Positions 21,036 through 31,543 are shown, numbered from the stretch's first letter. The stretch: 64,000 nt of DNA from Argyresthia goedartella (GCA_949825045.1 OX463813.1:2418001-2482000); one strand, 5' to 3'. Made by a program: numbers and translations. Notes: generated by a model from the letters alone, not told the origin.

Positions 21036-21636
21036 AGTATTATAGTAATCATACTCGTCCAGAATGGCTTACTTACTGGTCGCTGCAGTAATGTTTTTAT
21101 GCTGTATTAATTGTTTGATGTTGGATTTCATAATTTCTCTAAAATGTGCTAGAGAAATATGTTATAAAATTTTAATTAGAATCATTAATTGTGTGTAATG
21201 TGATAGTGTAGTGTATGTGTAAGTGTGCATGTTTGTGTATGTGTTCATGAGTGTGGGTGTGAGTGTATGTGGTGTAAAATACTAGGCAGGACTATGTACA
21301 TTCAAAACCGTACATCGAAACATTGAAAAAGAGATTTGTGTATGTTGTATGTATGTATTGAACTATGTACTCAGGTGAACGAAACTCTTTGCTCATTGAA
21401 ACCGGAAGTGGATAGAAATTGAGTAACTTATTTACAGAAATAAAAACAATTATGATAAAAAACTTAATATTGTTTATTTTAACTTGAATGAGCAATTATT
21501 AATTGTATAATGACAAATAACTCGATACACGCAATTAAAGATATTTTCCAATAAGATCGGGAGAGTCCAGTTCACTTCACCGATAAACAAATCATTTCTG
21601 AGTCCTACTTTTAATTTTTAAAAACCCATAATAATT
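21036..21636. other. Unassigned, with a GT-rich run
   Basis: 21200-21280 is rich in gtgtgtatgtgt-type simple sequence. No gene is seen. Confidence 0.3.
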
Positions 21637-21878
21637 TCACACCGAGAGGCACAGGCCTCTACCCGGATACGAGTAAGATTGAGCCATACTCCACCAAGCT
21701 GGCTGAGTGCGGGTTGATAAAGGGCCAGGACCTAATGCTTAACGTGTCATCCGTAACACTGGACATCCGATAATTTACATAAGATAAATTCATTATCTCA
21801 TTGATACACGGTCAACATTCGAACCTGCATCTCCAGTGTGAGAAGCAAGCGTGAAACCCATTATACTACGGAGCTCCT
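21637..21878 (-). repeat. SINE-B head joined to variant-2 tail
   Basis: The right part is the SINE-B head reversed (gaacctgcatctccagtgtg ... aacccattatactacggagc); the left part is the variant-2 tail (gagaggcacaggcctctacc, gattgagccatactccacca). Confidence 0.65.
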
Positions 21879-21884
21879 TTTTTA

Positions 21885-22058
21885 TGTTTCATTATTTGTG
21901 TGTTATTGCGGCTATAGAAATACACCATCTGTGAAAATTTCAGCTCTCTACCTATTTCGGTTGATCCGGTAGAGCCAGACAAACAAACAGACAGACGGAC
22001 AGCGGAAGCCTAGTAATAGGGACCCGTTCGGCACCCTTCGGGTAAGGAACCTTAAAAA
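21885..22058 (+). repeat. F repeat, 3' half
   Basis: It begins mid-family (gtgttattgcggctatagaa) and runs through cagacagacggacagcggaa to cttcgggtaaggaacctta. Confidence 0.65.
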
Positions 22059-22072
22059 CCATCAGCACAGCA

Positions 22073-22443
22073 CCTGCAAGTAGGGTTACCATATCTCCGG
22101 CATTGTCCTGAGATCCCCGGACTTATAGACCAATCTCCGGAACTCCGGAATTGTCGTAAAATCTCCGGAATTCAGGAATTTTCAATAAAACCGAGCAAAT
22201 CGTCAACATCGTTCGTGTAAACTCTCCAGTAACTAAGAGATCAAACAGCCTAACTAAAATCACAAATTACATTATTATTATTTTACAATTTTTTTTCAAA
22301 TTGTGACTTTTTATTGTAAATATAGGTTTTAGAGTTCCATTACGTTTTAATTGAAATTACGACTAAATGTCAGGAATTTCCAATACAAATCAGGCCTAAT
22401 CTCCGGAATTTTCATTTTTCCATATGGTAACCCTACCTGCAAG
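22073..22443. mobile_element. hAT-like non-autonomous element with 8-bp target duplication
   Basis: Element 22081-22435 (355 bp) starts TAGGGTTACCATAT and ends with the exact inverse ATATGGTAACCCTA. It is flanked by CCTGCAAG at 22073-22080 and 22436-22443. An 8-bp duplication with short terminal repeats is the hallmark of the hAT superfamily. The interior is rich in repeated CTCCGGAA motifs near both ends, typical of subterminal binding repeats. There is no transposase. Confidence 0.85.
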
Positions 22444-22790
22444 TATAAATAGGATCTAAATAGTGTCTTGGTCGCATGGTGCGAGCGGGCGATATCCGTC
22501 AAGTGCGCTGCGGCGAGGAGATATCGCACAAATCCCTTAATTTGTCGGGGTCACTTGTCTTACCCGGTAGGCGACTAGGGTAGCTCGGGGACCGGGTAGT
22601 GCGGGTCGGGCGGCAGGGCGCGCTTTGGTTCCGGTTTTAATACGGCTGAGGAAATCTGATGAAAATTGACAACCTGCAGTTCAGTTGTTTTTGACCTCTC
22701 AAAAACCGTGGGTAGTTATGACTGGTTGCGATTTTAAACCTTATATCGTAGTAAAGAAATATAAAACTTATAAACTAAACTAAACTAAAC
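22444..22790. other. Unassigned, partly GC-rich
   Basis: 22545-22640 is GC-rich (tcgggcggcagggcgcgc), but no initiator, frame or repeat was recognised. TAAAC repeats precede the SINE at 22791. Confidence 0.3.
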
Positions 22791-23005
22791 TGACGACCCG
22801 AATGGCCGAGTCGGCAGTGACCCTGCCTACTAAGCCAAGGGTTCGAGTCCCGGTGGGGGCAAATATTTGCTCGATGAGAACGGATGTTTGTACCCTAGTC
22901 ATGGTTGTTTATCTATCTAAGTATAATATTTATCTATATTAGTATGTGTATCGTTGTCTAGTAGATCAATGTGTGTGTTAATAGTGTCCAAGGTATTATT
23001 ATCAA
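22791..23005 (+). repeat. SINE-A copy 2, internally deleted
   Basis: The head lacks a few bases before the B box (agccaagggttcgagtcccg), and the body lacks the block 'acccaagatacagggaatcc' present in other copies. Confidence 0.75.
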
Positions 23006-23286
23006 CATTATTATAACGGAGAAGTGACGTTATCTAACGCCGGTGGTATTCAAGAGGTTTAAATAGTGTTGCCATGTATAGATACTATAGAAGGTTCTTT
23101 GAGTGCCACTATTATTAACAAAGAGAATGAGTAGACATAATATGAAAATTTCGCTTTATTTGATTGATTATGATCGGTAATAGCACGCTCTCCCATACAC
23201 GTTCGATGGCGGACATGTTGGCACTCTCGGGACGTTGGACGATTGACTGGGGGTTGAAAGAGACATCATTCCGAGCATCTTTTATT

Positions 23287-23403
23287 ATGAAATCGATTTG
23301 ATCAGAGCAACTTTATTTTTCAGTGGTGCATATATTTTTAACCAGGCGGTCATCTGATTTGTATGGAAAAGTGAAAAAAGTGCTCTGATCAAATCGGTTT
23401 CAT
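23287..23403. mobile_element. 117-bp fold-back element
   Basis: The left end atgaaatcgatttgatcaga + gca pairs with the right end tgctctgatcaaatcggttt + cat, about 24 bp with one mismatch plus a one-base slip. No target duplication was resolved. Confidence 0.5.
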
Positions 23404-23962
23404 AGTGAATCTTGTTCGGAATAATGACCAACCTTTCTATTACAAAATGTGTATCACATTTATTGCAGTGAAGATTCTGATTCGACAATAAATAACAATA
23501 ATAAGTTTATTTTTTTTGTTTAGTAAATAACAGTCATCTATATCACTGGGTAAGGCGCGTGCAGTTATTGACCTTATAATAATGATGTTTGTTCGGTTAC
23601 TTTGTTCACTGTCTGTTTGTCTGACTGTAATATTCAAATTTAACCTGAAAAGATAACACATTCTTTCGGTGTTTTTTGCTTATTCTTCGACTCACTCATC
23701 CCTCAAAATCAAATCGCATTTGGCTGGGTTTTCTCTATATCTGTCACTCAGTAAGGATAATTGCTTGATCAGCTGGAAGCGTTATACATAATTTCCAGTA
23801 GTGCAGGTCCCGGCGTTGCATTCCTTAAAGGACAGTAAACTACACGTTTTCTTTATGCCCTTGACTTAAGGTCTAAAGTCGTCTGGTGAGATAGCTCGCT
23901 TTACTACACGATAGTTTGTCTATGCTAGTCCTTCATGACGTCACCTGGCTTGATTAAAGCAA
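23404..23962. other. Unassigned sequence
   Basis: No gene or familiar repeat was recognised. Confidence 0.3.
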
Positions 23963-24280
23963 ATGTTTTGGCGTTCATTACTTACATTACATGGACGTTC
24001 TAAGGGTGATGTACGCAAGAACCTTACAACATTTTCCAAACTTAGCGATAGCTGTAATGTTAACCTAAGATATAATCACAGACTACTTGCGCCCCGGTTT
24101 AGACTCGCGAAGGTTAGCAAATCTTTCAAGGGTCAGTGCATTCTCTACTACAACAAGATACCTGTAGAGATCTTGAAATTGCCATTTGAGCAATTTAAAA
24201 AGCATGTTAAAGCGACTTTGTCGAAAAAGGGATATTGCAATGTTCAAGATTACTTAAATGACAGGACTGTATGGGGTTAA
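23963..24280 (+). pseudogene. LINE reverse-transcriptase polyprotein, C-terminal fragment
   Basis: This 105-codon open frame reads NLRYNHRLLAPRFRLAKVSK, then GQCILYYNKIPVEI, LPFEQFKKHVKATL and NDRTVWG, ending at a stop. The 'R.R..K..KSF.GQ...YN.IP..I' pattern is typical of the C-terminal end of insect Jockey/CR1-type LINE ORF2 proteins. Endonuclease and reverse transcriptase are missing, so this is a 5'-truncated copy. It is followed by a 3' UTR (24281-24470) ending in a (TTGA)n tail, and the same UTR is scattered elsewhere in the window (1687, 6140, 47075). Confidence 0.75.
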
Positions 24281-24475
24281 CCTGGCTCAACACAGACTAT
24301 TTTTATTAGTTAAGCGCAAGCAATTTTTAAAGAGATCCATAAATCAATCTGTAGGAGTTTCTACGCCCTTCTTCTCCCACAGTGGTCCAATGTAGAGAAG
24401 TGGCAAAAAATGACGATAGCTAAGTATATGTAAATAACTACAGTAATAAAGAGATTTGATTGATTGATTTAAGCA
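24281..24475 (+). repeat. 3' UTR and tail of the 23963 LINE
   Basis: It contains cttctcccacagtggtcca and ends at gagatttgattgattgattt, the terminal simple repeat of this LINE family. Confidence 0.7.
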
Positions 24476-24669
24476 TCGTGAGAAATCCTTTATGCTTGAC
24501 CGACCGTTTTGTGTAATGAACTATCAATTGACTATGACATAGCATTACATAACTTTTACATAAAGCCACAAACATGATATCACATGCTTGTCTTCTCAAA
24601 TAAATTACGATAAAATTTACAGTTTATACAGTTCATACAAAAAATCTATTACAACCAGACATAATAATT

Positions 24670-24800
24670 CATTCATAATTCATAATTTCTTTATTGCACA
24701 CAGATGATATAAAAAAGTGTTACATGAAAATAATGTACAAAGGCGAGCTTATCTCTAATAAGAGATCTCTTCCAGCAAACCAGGTTAAGGTGGGAAATGT
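24670..24800 (-). repeat. LINE 3' end ('GCGAGCTTAT' family)
   Basis: It reads cataatttctttattgcaca ... tacaaaggcgagcttatctc ... agatctcttccagcaaacca. This is the clearest minus-strand copy. Confidence 0.65.
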
Positions 24801-24958
24801 TGATGGTTGAGCAGGGGTAGACTTATGTGTACAACAATATGAAGAAAAGAACGAGTACTTACGAAAATTTTAATTAATAAAATAAAATATATAATTACTA
24901 TAATTATATACTAAATACTTATAATACTAACTACCACTATTATATATAAATGTGCTAA
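24801..24958. other. AT-rich sequence
   Basis: It probably continues the LINE-derived AT-rich tail; nothing else is seen. Confidence 0.25.
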
Positions 24959-25030
24959 CAAATACTTACATACTATCTGTAATTCTAAAGACCTCTCTCT
25001 TTAGAATTACAGATAGTATGTAAGTATTTG
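24959..25030. repeat. Perfect 32-bp inverted repeat, 8-nt loop
   Basis: 24959-24990 (CAAATACTTACATACTATCT...) is exactly complementary to 24999-25030 around ACCTCTCT. Downstream, ATATTGTCAATCCAATAGCG + AATTGT occurs twice (25032 and 25084), a 52-bp direct duplication. Confidence 0.95.
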
Positions 25031-25214
25031 TATATTGTCAATCCAATAGCGAATTGTAATACTTCTTCACGCGACTTTTAAATATATTGTCAATCCAATA
25101 GCGAATTGTCATGTCTAAATGTAATTTTTATTATAGGTCCTTATTCATCGCAAGAGTAATCAGTTTAGGAAGCAGAAATAACTACTTGTCGAAAATGTAT
25201 GCATATACTCTCAG

Positions 25215-25520
25215 TGACTCTTATTGACCGAGCGAGCGAAGCGAGCGAAGCGTCCAGTTTCGAGATTGGCCAAAAAAGCATTGGTCCTTCTGTCTGTCTG
25301 TCTGTCTGTTCTCGCCTACAGGTCGCATTTCTCAACCGATTTTCGTGAAATTTTGTTAACAGGTTTGATAATTATATAGTTTTTTTTGTTTAGTCAGATT
25401 TTAGTTTTTTTTTTAATTGCGGACTTATGGCGTTACAAAGTTATTGTTGCGGCTACTTTCATACTCCATCTACTTATCCGGTTGCATTCATAAGTTAAGT
25501 TAAGTATGTGGTATTGAGAG
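25215..25520 (+). repeat. 'GAGCGAGCGAAGCG' dispersed repeat
   Basis: It shares accgagcgagcgaagcg, cgtccagtttcgagattgg, ccttctgtctg and gcctacaggtcgcatttctc with 1970-2140. Its 3' part (ttattgttgcggctactttc + atactccat) resembles the F repeat middle, suggesting the two families share a module. Confidence 0.6.
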
Positions 25521-25617
25521 ATAATGCAGTCGGGTTATTTTATTTATAATAATTGCAGTTGCTGATCCGATAAACTGAAGAGGGCGGCGGGGGGAGAAAT
25601 TTGCTTTAGCAGAAGTA

Positions 25618-25849
25618 CACTGACGAGCAATGAAAAAGTTCCAGTGACATATCACCAAATTACTCCTAAACGGGAAAGGCTAGCTTAATGAGGCTGTCTA
25701 CGATATTGAAGTACATTTAACAGCGCATTAGAATATTACCAATTGAAAACATAAATATTGTGTTCAAATTTAAAATTAAATGTTTTAAAAAATTGGGGCC
25801 ATTTGTTGTCGGCATTTTGTGGGTGGAACTTTTTCATTGTTCGTCAGTG
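25618..25849. mobile_element. 232-bp mariner-like MITE, TA flanks
   Basis: The ends CACTGACGAGCAATGAAAAA + GTTCCA and their inverse (25824-25849, one mismatch) are flanked by TA on both sides (25616-25617 and 25850-25851), as for Tc1/mariner insertions. No transposase is encoded, and the ends are not those of the three DD37D elements here. Confidence 0.75.
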
Positions 25850-26107
25850 TATTATATATAGCGGATTTTAGTTTTTTTTTATGTCGGAAAATGTATAACC
25901 AATCAGACCACGAAGTTCTCTCCGCCTTTATGAGACAAACCCGTAGACACCAGATATGAACTCCTATAACCAAGGAAACACGAGTAATCGCCAAAACGTA
26001 TACCCCTATTTTGCTCAAAAGTCTGCTTAGTAATTAGAAAATTCAAGCACCGGAAATTTTAATTTAAATTGTTGCGCAAAACACACTTGTATCAAAGCCG
26101 GTAAAGT

Positions 26108-26150
26108 TCTTTGCCCCTCGGTGGGGACATTAATTGGCTACATTTATTTA
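26108..26150 (+). repeat. SINE-B variant-2 tail end
   Basis: The terminal block tttgcccctcggtggggaca + ttaattggc matches the ends at 47650 and 59395. Confidence 0.4.
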
Positions 26151-26196
26151 TTCTGCAATGTAATAAGGTTTACAAATTAATAACGCTCTTTACTCT

Positions 26197-26274
26197 TTCA
26201 GGTTGCGGGCGGTTCGACTGTGGAACGCACTTCCTTGCACTATAAGAGACAGTCCCATTCTTTTCTCTTTCCAC
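26197..26274 (+). pseudogene. Jockey-like LINE C-terminal scrap
   Basis: About 25 codons read LRAVRLWNALPCTIRDSPIL. The 'R.WN.LP..IRDS' motif is the usual C-terminal signature of Jockey-type LINE ORF2. The fragment is cut by the reversed LINE 3' end at 26275. Confidence 0.6.
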
Positions 26275-26400
26275 AATTCACAATTATTTATTGCACAGAA
26301 CATTACAACAATACAATTATACACGAAATTAAAAGGCAAAGGCGAGCTTATCTCTCGACAGAGATTTCTTCCAGCAAACCTATCTGGATAGGATACATAT
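26275..26400 (-). repeat. LINE 3' end ('GCGAGCTTAT' family)
   Basis: It contains caattatttattgcacagaa, ggcaaaggcgagcttatctc and agatttcttccagcaaacct. The copy interrupts the Jockey-like frame. Confidence 0.6.
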
Positions 26401-26512
26401 AAAATGAAAAGGGTAGTCTAGTGCAATTAAATACTTACCAAAACCTTTATTTGTGTTCAGCAATCGCTCCCTTGTTTGCATTTACATTGTATCGCATTAT
26501 AATAATATAATA

Positions 26513-27822
26513 CATAGTCAGGTCATAAATTCTGTCACATGTGCAATGTGAAATAATTTAGACATGTTTATTATTTATGTAAACATTTATATAGCAAAAT
26601 GAACTTAATAAAACATAGATTCTTATGGTAATAAAGTTTATTCAAAATAACCCCCGCGATTTTGAATACAGGCCTTTATTCTGCGCGGCCAGTCGTCTAT
26701 CGCAGCACGAACGAGGTCCATGTCAATATCGGCGGCTGCCTTAATCAAGGATGCCTTGAGTGACTCCAAATCAGGATGAGGCTTTGAGCAGGCCTTTTCC
26801 TCCAAGTGTTGCCATATCTTGTAATCTAACGGACTCAAATCTGGACTGGAGGAGGGCCAGTCTTCGTGCCGGATGAAGTCGATTTCACGCGCCGCCAGCC
26901 AGTCTTGTGTGCTTTTCGCTCTATGAGCTGGCGCAGAATCTTGTTGGAATACCCAGTGCCTGTTATTAAACATGGTATGAGAAACAGGTTCCACAAGTTT
27001 CTTGAGGACTGTATTTTGATACATAACTGCATTCGTTTTTACGCCTTTCTCACAAAAATTTACCTCAGTTAAGCCCCAATAAGAGACTCCCAACCAAACC
27101 ATGAGCGAGGATGGAAAATGACCTCGTTGGACACGCGGAATACGGTTGCTCGCTTCTTCACTGCTGTGTGCGTACACCTTATCATTTTGTTTGTTGTAGC
27201 TCTCTTCCACGGTGAAAATTTTTTCATCCGAAAAAAGAATTTCCCGATGCTTTTTTCCCGCGTACCGCTTCAACAAAGCGCGGCATCTCTTCAGTCTCAG
27301 ATCCATTAAACGAGCGTCCAAACGATGTCCTGTTTTTCTTCGATATGCCCTAAGCCCTAAGTCTTTATTTAACACCCTTTTCACCGTGGTTCTGCTTAAC
27401 CCATCTGAAGGGCCTACAGTTTCTGCTTACGTATGGGACTTCTTTGAATTCGCGCCTTCACAGCTTTTATCACTGCTGGAGTCCTAACAGAGCGAGGGCG
27501 ACCACTTCTTGACCTGTCATCTATACTAGAGTCTTCATTGTATCGTTTTATGGTACGATAAACGAATCTTTTGGTTATATTAAAAAATTTCAGTATAAGT
27601 CGTAAATCTGAATTGGCGCGTAACCGCAACGATGCAACGCAATAATTGCGACACGGTCTTCTTTAAGTGTCCACTCCATATTTAAAAATGAGGAAAAGTC
27701 TAAAAATTACACATTTTTATTTTCATGAAAAATTCGAAATTCGAATTCAATAAACTTTTTTGTGGCCAGCGTTCTAAATTCAAAAGTTTTTATTGTGTGA
27801 CAGAACTTATGACCTGACTGTG
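26513..27822 (-). mobile_element. DD37D mariner element, copy 1 (1,310 bp)
   Basis: Inverted ends CATAGTCAGGTCATAA.TTCT and their inverse at 27796-27822 are bounded by TA at 26511-26512 and 27823-27824. The internal gene is broken (see 26638-27679). It is closely related to the elements at 33959 and 48059. Confidence 0.9.
26638..27679 (-). pseudogene. Mariner DD37D transposase, two frameshifts
   Basis: The frame starts at MEWTL (27679) and should end at 26638 (NRGGYFE). Compared with the intact copy at 34084-35124, a 2-bp insertion near 27595 (cagtataagtcg against cagtaagtcg) and a 1-bp loss near 27408 (cccatctg against ccccatctg) shift the frame. The 3' two-thirds (27384-26638) stays open and holds all three catalytic aspartates (FSDEKIF, FQQDSAPAH, SPLDYKIW). 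It cannot encode a full protein. Confidence 0.9.
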
Positions 27823-27824
27823 TA

Positions 27825-28016
27825 TAAAGTCTCGTAAGTGTAAGTTTAATTGCTTTTGTTTTATAAAATTGTCTGCGAATTTAAACAAACTACCAATCAA
27901 ATGGTAATTCTGCCTACAAGCATCCACGAAACAGGCTGCGCCTAGTGTGGAGGCTACCGTAAAACTACTGTACAATTGTGTTTTTGGATAATAAACTTTT
28001 TTTTTTTTTTTTTAAA
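27825..28016. other. Unassigned sequence ending in a T run
   Basis: A run of 17 T's at about 27998-28014 abuts the SINE tail. No gene is seen. Confidence 0.3.
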
Positions 28017-28219
28017 GATATAATAATATAATAATACCTTGGACACTATTTACACACATTGATCTAGCCCCAAACTAGGATTCCCTGTACCTTGGGTACT
28101 AGACAACGATACACATACTTATATAGATATAATATATATAGATAAATATTATACTTAGATAGATAAACAACCATGACTGGGGTACAAACATCTGTTCTCA
28201 TCATACACGTATTTGCCAT
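28017..28219 (-). repeat. SINE-A copy 3, head truncated
   Basis: The body and the ATT-rich tail are present; the tRNA-like head is lost beyond 28219 (tacacgtatttgccataata). Confidence 0.75.
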
Positions 28220-28550
28220 AATAAATCCTACAGTCGTGACAATATGTCTAAGTATTTATGTCGAAGGCCTGAGAGGTCTACTGTTCTCAAAGAACCACTG
28301 GTCTACAAAGACATAAGCTGAACTCGAAAACTTTTTCACTATGGTAATTATTCCTGCTTGAGCCAATCCCTTTCTCTCCGATGGATGTGTTTCGTCAACA
28401 ACCACGTTTCTGCTGAGACGCGAATTATCATAATCCTAGCAACCATTGCTGGACCACGTAGCATGTGACGTAGGCGCCTGCTGATGAATTGGGTCAAAGG
28501 GTTATGGACACTATTGGGTGAAGCAGATAGTTTAAGGGAAATATTAAACT
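28220..28550. other. Unassigned sequence
   Basis: 28275-28310 (ctactgttctcaaagaacca) resembles 2463-2490, an unclassified repeat. No gene is seen. Confidence 0.3.
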
Positions 28551-29209
28551 GAACATCAAAAATACTGATATGCACAGCAAATGTCAGGGAAAAATGCTGC
28601 GGTAGCTTAGGTGAAGGGTAAAGGGGGTGAGCGAAGCGAAACCCACTTTATCCTTCGTGTAAGGTTGAACATGTAAGAACAACAAAATGCTTAAAACATA
28701 AACTTAAGTACACATAAAATATTTTATCTACACACGTATCATAAACCGAGTTACTGCGTACAAAAACCGCACGTTACGATCAGCTTAATGTTGAACTACT
28801 TGGTAAAACTCATTTCTTATCTGAAAAATTACACATTATGACGATAATGTGTGGTTTTTCTACATATTATGACATTCAAATTTCGATCGCCGACGCCCGA
28901 CTACGTGCCGCCCCTAGTTTGTCTGTGAAGTTGGTACTACTGAACAAGCTAAACAACTGCAGAGCCACAATGCCGGTCAAACTTGCGGTTTCTGAACACA
29001 TCAAAGATAGCTTATGATATGTGTCTAGATAAACTAGTTTATGTAACTGTACATAATTAGGCATTAAAACTCTCGAGTGATCGAGTATTAATGCCCTCCA
29101 TTATGTAGCAGTCACATAAACTACTATAAAACATAAAAAGTGTTCTTGTTGATCCTTTTTGCTGTGCTAATCAGTATTTTTGCTGTGCTAATCAGTATTT
29201 TTGATGTGC
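28551..29209. mobile_element. 'Q' TIR element, copy 2, carrying a nested 'A' element
   Basis: The left end gaacatcaaaaatactgata + tgcacagcaaa is the inverse of the right end tttgctgtgctaatcagtat + ttttgatgtgc at about 29178-29209. The left interior has the GC-rich stem block. A complete A element (28723-29128) lies inside. The right end is internally doubled (tgctgtgctaatcagtattt twice). Confidence 0.6.
28723..29128 (+). mobile_element. 'A' element, copy 4, nested
   Basis: The copy runs from tttatctacacacgtatca, through the inverse near 29010-29033, to the tail tgccctccattatgtagcag + tcacataaactac. Confidence 0.6.
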
Positions 29210-29299
29210 GATTAAATACTAGCCATAGTTTTAGAGTTAGTTAAGAGTTTAGCTGGGTAACGTCAAATTCGGTCAAATGCCCATTTTTTTCCATAGAGG

Positions 29300-29435
29300 C
29301 ACATACATTGTTTCTTGGCCCCACACTAGGATACCCTGTGCTGTGGGAACCAGAAACAGCAACGTCACACACATATAAACATCCAAGACGTGGGGATTAT
29401 TTTTTTCAGTATCCCCAGCCGGGGATCTCATTTCA
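29300..29435 (-). repeat. SINE-C tail
   Basis: It contains cttggccccacactaggata, ccctgtgctgtgggaaccag and aaacagcaacgtcacacaca, the C tail reversed. Confidence 0.6.
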
Positions 29436-29439
29436 TTTC

Positions 29440-29681
29440 ATTTATTTATTTATTGCATACATGTGGTACATAAGATGTCAAATAACAAATAAAGACCCTA
29501 ACATGTGCCCTGCTAGGGCATTGCAAACATAGCTTTAAAATAAAAACTAAAACATAAGATAGTAATCTACTTCCTATGGTACAATATCTTAATCTTATAG
29601 AAATCTTTCTTTTCTTTATAACATACTATAAACGTAGTAAAAATAAAAAGTTTGTAAAATTTTAACATTTAACAAATTTGA
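29440..29681 (-). repeat. LINE 3' UTR of the 29682 fragment
   Basis: It begins with (ATTT)n, then ttgcatacatgtggtacata, and lies directly downstream of the LINE frame on the same strand. Confidence 0.5.
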
Positions 29682-29985
29682 CTATCTTTGTTGGGTAGGT
29701 TCGTTATCATAGAACTCTTCTAGGTTGTAAAATGTATTGGCTATTAGGAATTTATGCAGTGTGTTCTTAAACTCTTTAAAGTTATCTAGGTTTTTTATAG
29801 AAGGTGGTAAGTTATTATATATTTTTACGCACATGTTGTAAGGGCCTGATGATACAAATACTAGATTAGAGTCTGTGGCAGCTAATCTAGGTCGAGGTCT
29901 AAGGTTTGCTGGGCGTTCGCGCATAGGGAACATGTGTAGATGTTTTCTTACAAATAATGATAGTTCTAAAATATAGATCGAACCC
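29682..29985 (-). pseudogene. CR1/Jockey-like LINE C-terminal fragment
   Basis: The frame reads LYVRKHLHMFP-like start, RPRPRLAATDSNLVFVSSGP, YNNLPPSIKNLDNFKEFKNT and FLIANTFYNLEEFYDN. The 'YN.LP..IK......FK..L..FL....FY...E' pattern is the C-terminal tail of LINE ORF2. It is truncated 5' at about 29985, where a SINE-like head abuts. Confidence 0.65.
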
Positions 29986-30166
29986 GGGACCTGTCGCATC
30001 GTAGGCAGAGCCACAACTGCAGCGCCACAGAGGTCTTAAAGGGGACGTTTTCCAAATCCCGAAAAAACATATGTTATGAAGAAATATCTTTTCTTTAATC
30101 TGTATTTTTGAAAACATCATATGCCAGTAGGAACTATATGAAAAAAATACATAATAGATGTTTTTC

Positions 30167-30170
<4 letters not shown>
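29986..30170. other. SINE-like head and unassigned sequence
   Basis: 29986-30040 on the minus strand (ctgtggcgctgcagttgtgg ... ggtcccgggttcgat) is a tRNA-like head similar to SINE-C at 18945. The rest is unassigned. Confidence 0.35.
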
Positions 30171-30201
<31 letters not shown>

Positions 30202-30257
30202 CGACGAGTCGGACTCGCACACGAAGGGTTCTTGTAGCACCGTACAATGGTAGGGAT
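30171..30257 (+). repeat. A29 tract followed by an F-repeat 5' fragment
   Basis: A run of 29 A's (30171-30199) is followed by gcgacgagtcggactcgcac + acgaagggttct and accgtacaatggtagggatg, the first 55 bp of the F repeat. Confidence 0.7.
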
Positions 30258-30288
30258 GGCCACACCATCCCTAATATTGTATTTTATA

Positions 30289-30560
30289 CAAGTTGACATT
30301 TAATTAGCTGATCATATTTTGGGGAATGATAGTACCCATTATTTTGACCAACTTTCCCCGAGAAACACATGGTCACATGGTCGTAAACGAAAAAAAAACA
30401 CGTCCCCCATAGTAAGTTGTAATCAGCTGATCGGGTCAATGTACTGAGGGACGAAAAATATTTTTCAATTCGACCATATGTTTCTTTAAGAAAGTTGTAC
30501 ATAATCATGTAGGGTGCTATCATTCCCCAAAATATGGCCAGCTAATTAAATGTCACCCTG
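30289..30560. mobile_element. 272-bp TIR MITE with TA flanks, copy 1
   Basis: The right end reads, inverted, CAGGGTGACATTTAATTAGC + TGGCCATATTTTGGGGAATG; the left end matches it with a few changes (caagttgacatttaattagc). TA lies on both sides. A second copy is at 52415. Confidence 0.75.
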
Positions 30561-30616
30561 TATACTAATAAAGACCTTTAAACAACAAATCGCTTCACCA
30601 GTAAAATTTTAATAAA

Positions 30617-31023
30617 AACCGGTCAAGTGCGAGCCTAACTCTCGCACGAAGGGTTCCGTACCACCGTACAATGGTAGGGATGGTGTGGAGTGAATAGTTT
30701 GGATTTTACATAGCAAAATGTTGTTTACAAAGTTATTGGGGCAGCTACTTTGACACTCCATGTAAGTAACCAGGTGCATTCATAAGTTTGTATGTTGTAT
30801 TGAAAGAATTGTTGTATGGGAGACCCCTTAAATATTTATTTTATTCCGTTTTTTAGTATTTGTTGTTATAGCGGCAACAGAAATATACATCATCTGTGAA
30901 AATTTCATCTGTCTAACTATCACGGTTCATGGGATACGGCCTGGTGACAGATGGACGGACGGACAGACAGACGGATAGCGGAGGCTTAGTAATAGGGTCC
31001 CGTTTTGCACCCAATTCTGGGTA
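30617..31023 (+). repeat. F repeat, full copy
   Basis: It runs from aaccggtcaagtgcgagcct to the gacggacggacagacagacg stretch and gtcccgttttgcacccaatt. This is one of the most complete copies. Confidence 0.75.
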
Positions 31024-31348
31024 TGGTCGTTATTCTTAAATATCTATTGTAAGTAAGTTGTTTCCAAGTTATCGCGGATCACTTATAGGATCACTTCGTT
31101 TGTCCGTTTGTCCTATCGAGAGCCTTTTTGACAGGAATGCAATAAGGCAACAACTTTAAATTAAGAACAATTACTCAAGTCTTTGGCCCCTTGGAGCTGT
31201 GCAAAAAATAATTTAGGCCTATAAAATCAAAAAGCCGATTAAGCTACAAATTAGCAGAATCTGCTTGAGACTCGCAAGAGAATTAAAATACCGTTTAACT
31301 AGAATTATACAATTTGGCGCAAAGCATAGGAAACATACCGAAAATCAT
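31024..31348. other. Unassigned sequence
   Basis: No gene or assigned repeat is seen. 31080-31120 (ggatcacttataggatcact) has a short internal repeat. Confidence 0.3.
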
Positions 31349-31543
31349 AAATAATAATAATACCTTGGACACTATTGACACACATTGATCTAGTCCCGAA
31401 CTAGGATTCCCTAAGACAACGATACACATATTTGTATAGATAAATACTATACTCAGATAGATAAACAGCCATGATTAGGGTACTAACATCCGTTCTCGTC
31501 TGACAAATATTTGCCCCCACCGGTCCTCGAACCCGGGACCCTC
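31349..31543 (-). repeat. SINE-A copy 4, head truncated and deleted
   Basis: The tail, a shortened body and the B-box part (gtcctcgaacccgggaccct) are present; the A-box end is missing. Confidence 0.75.
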
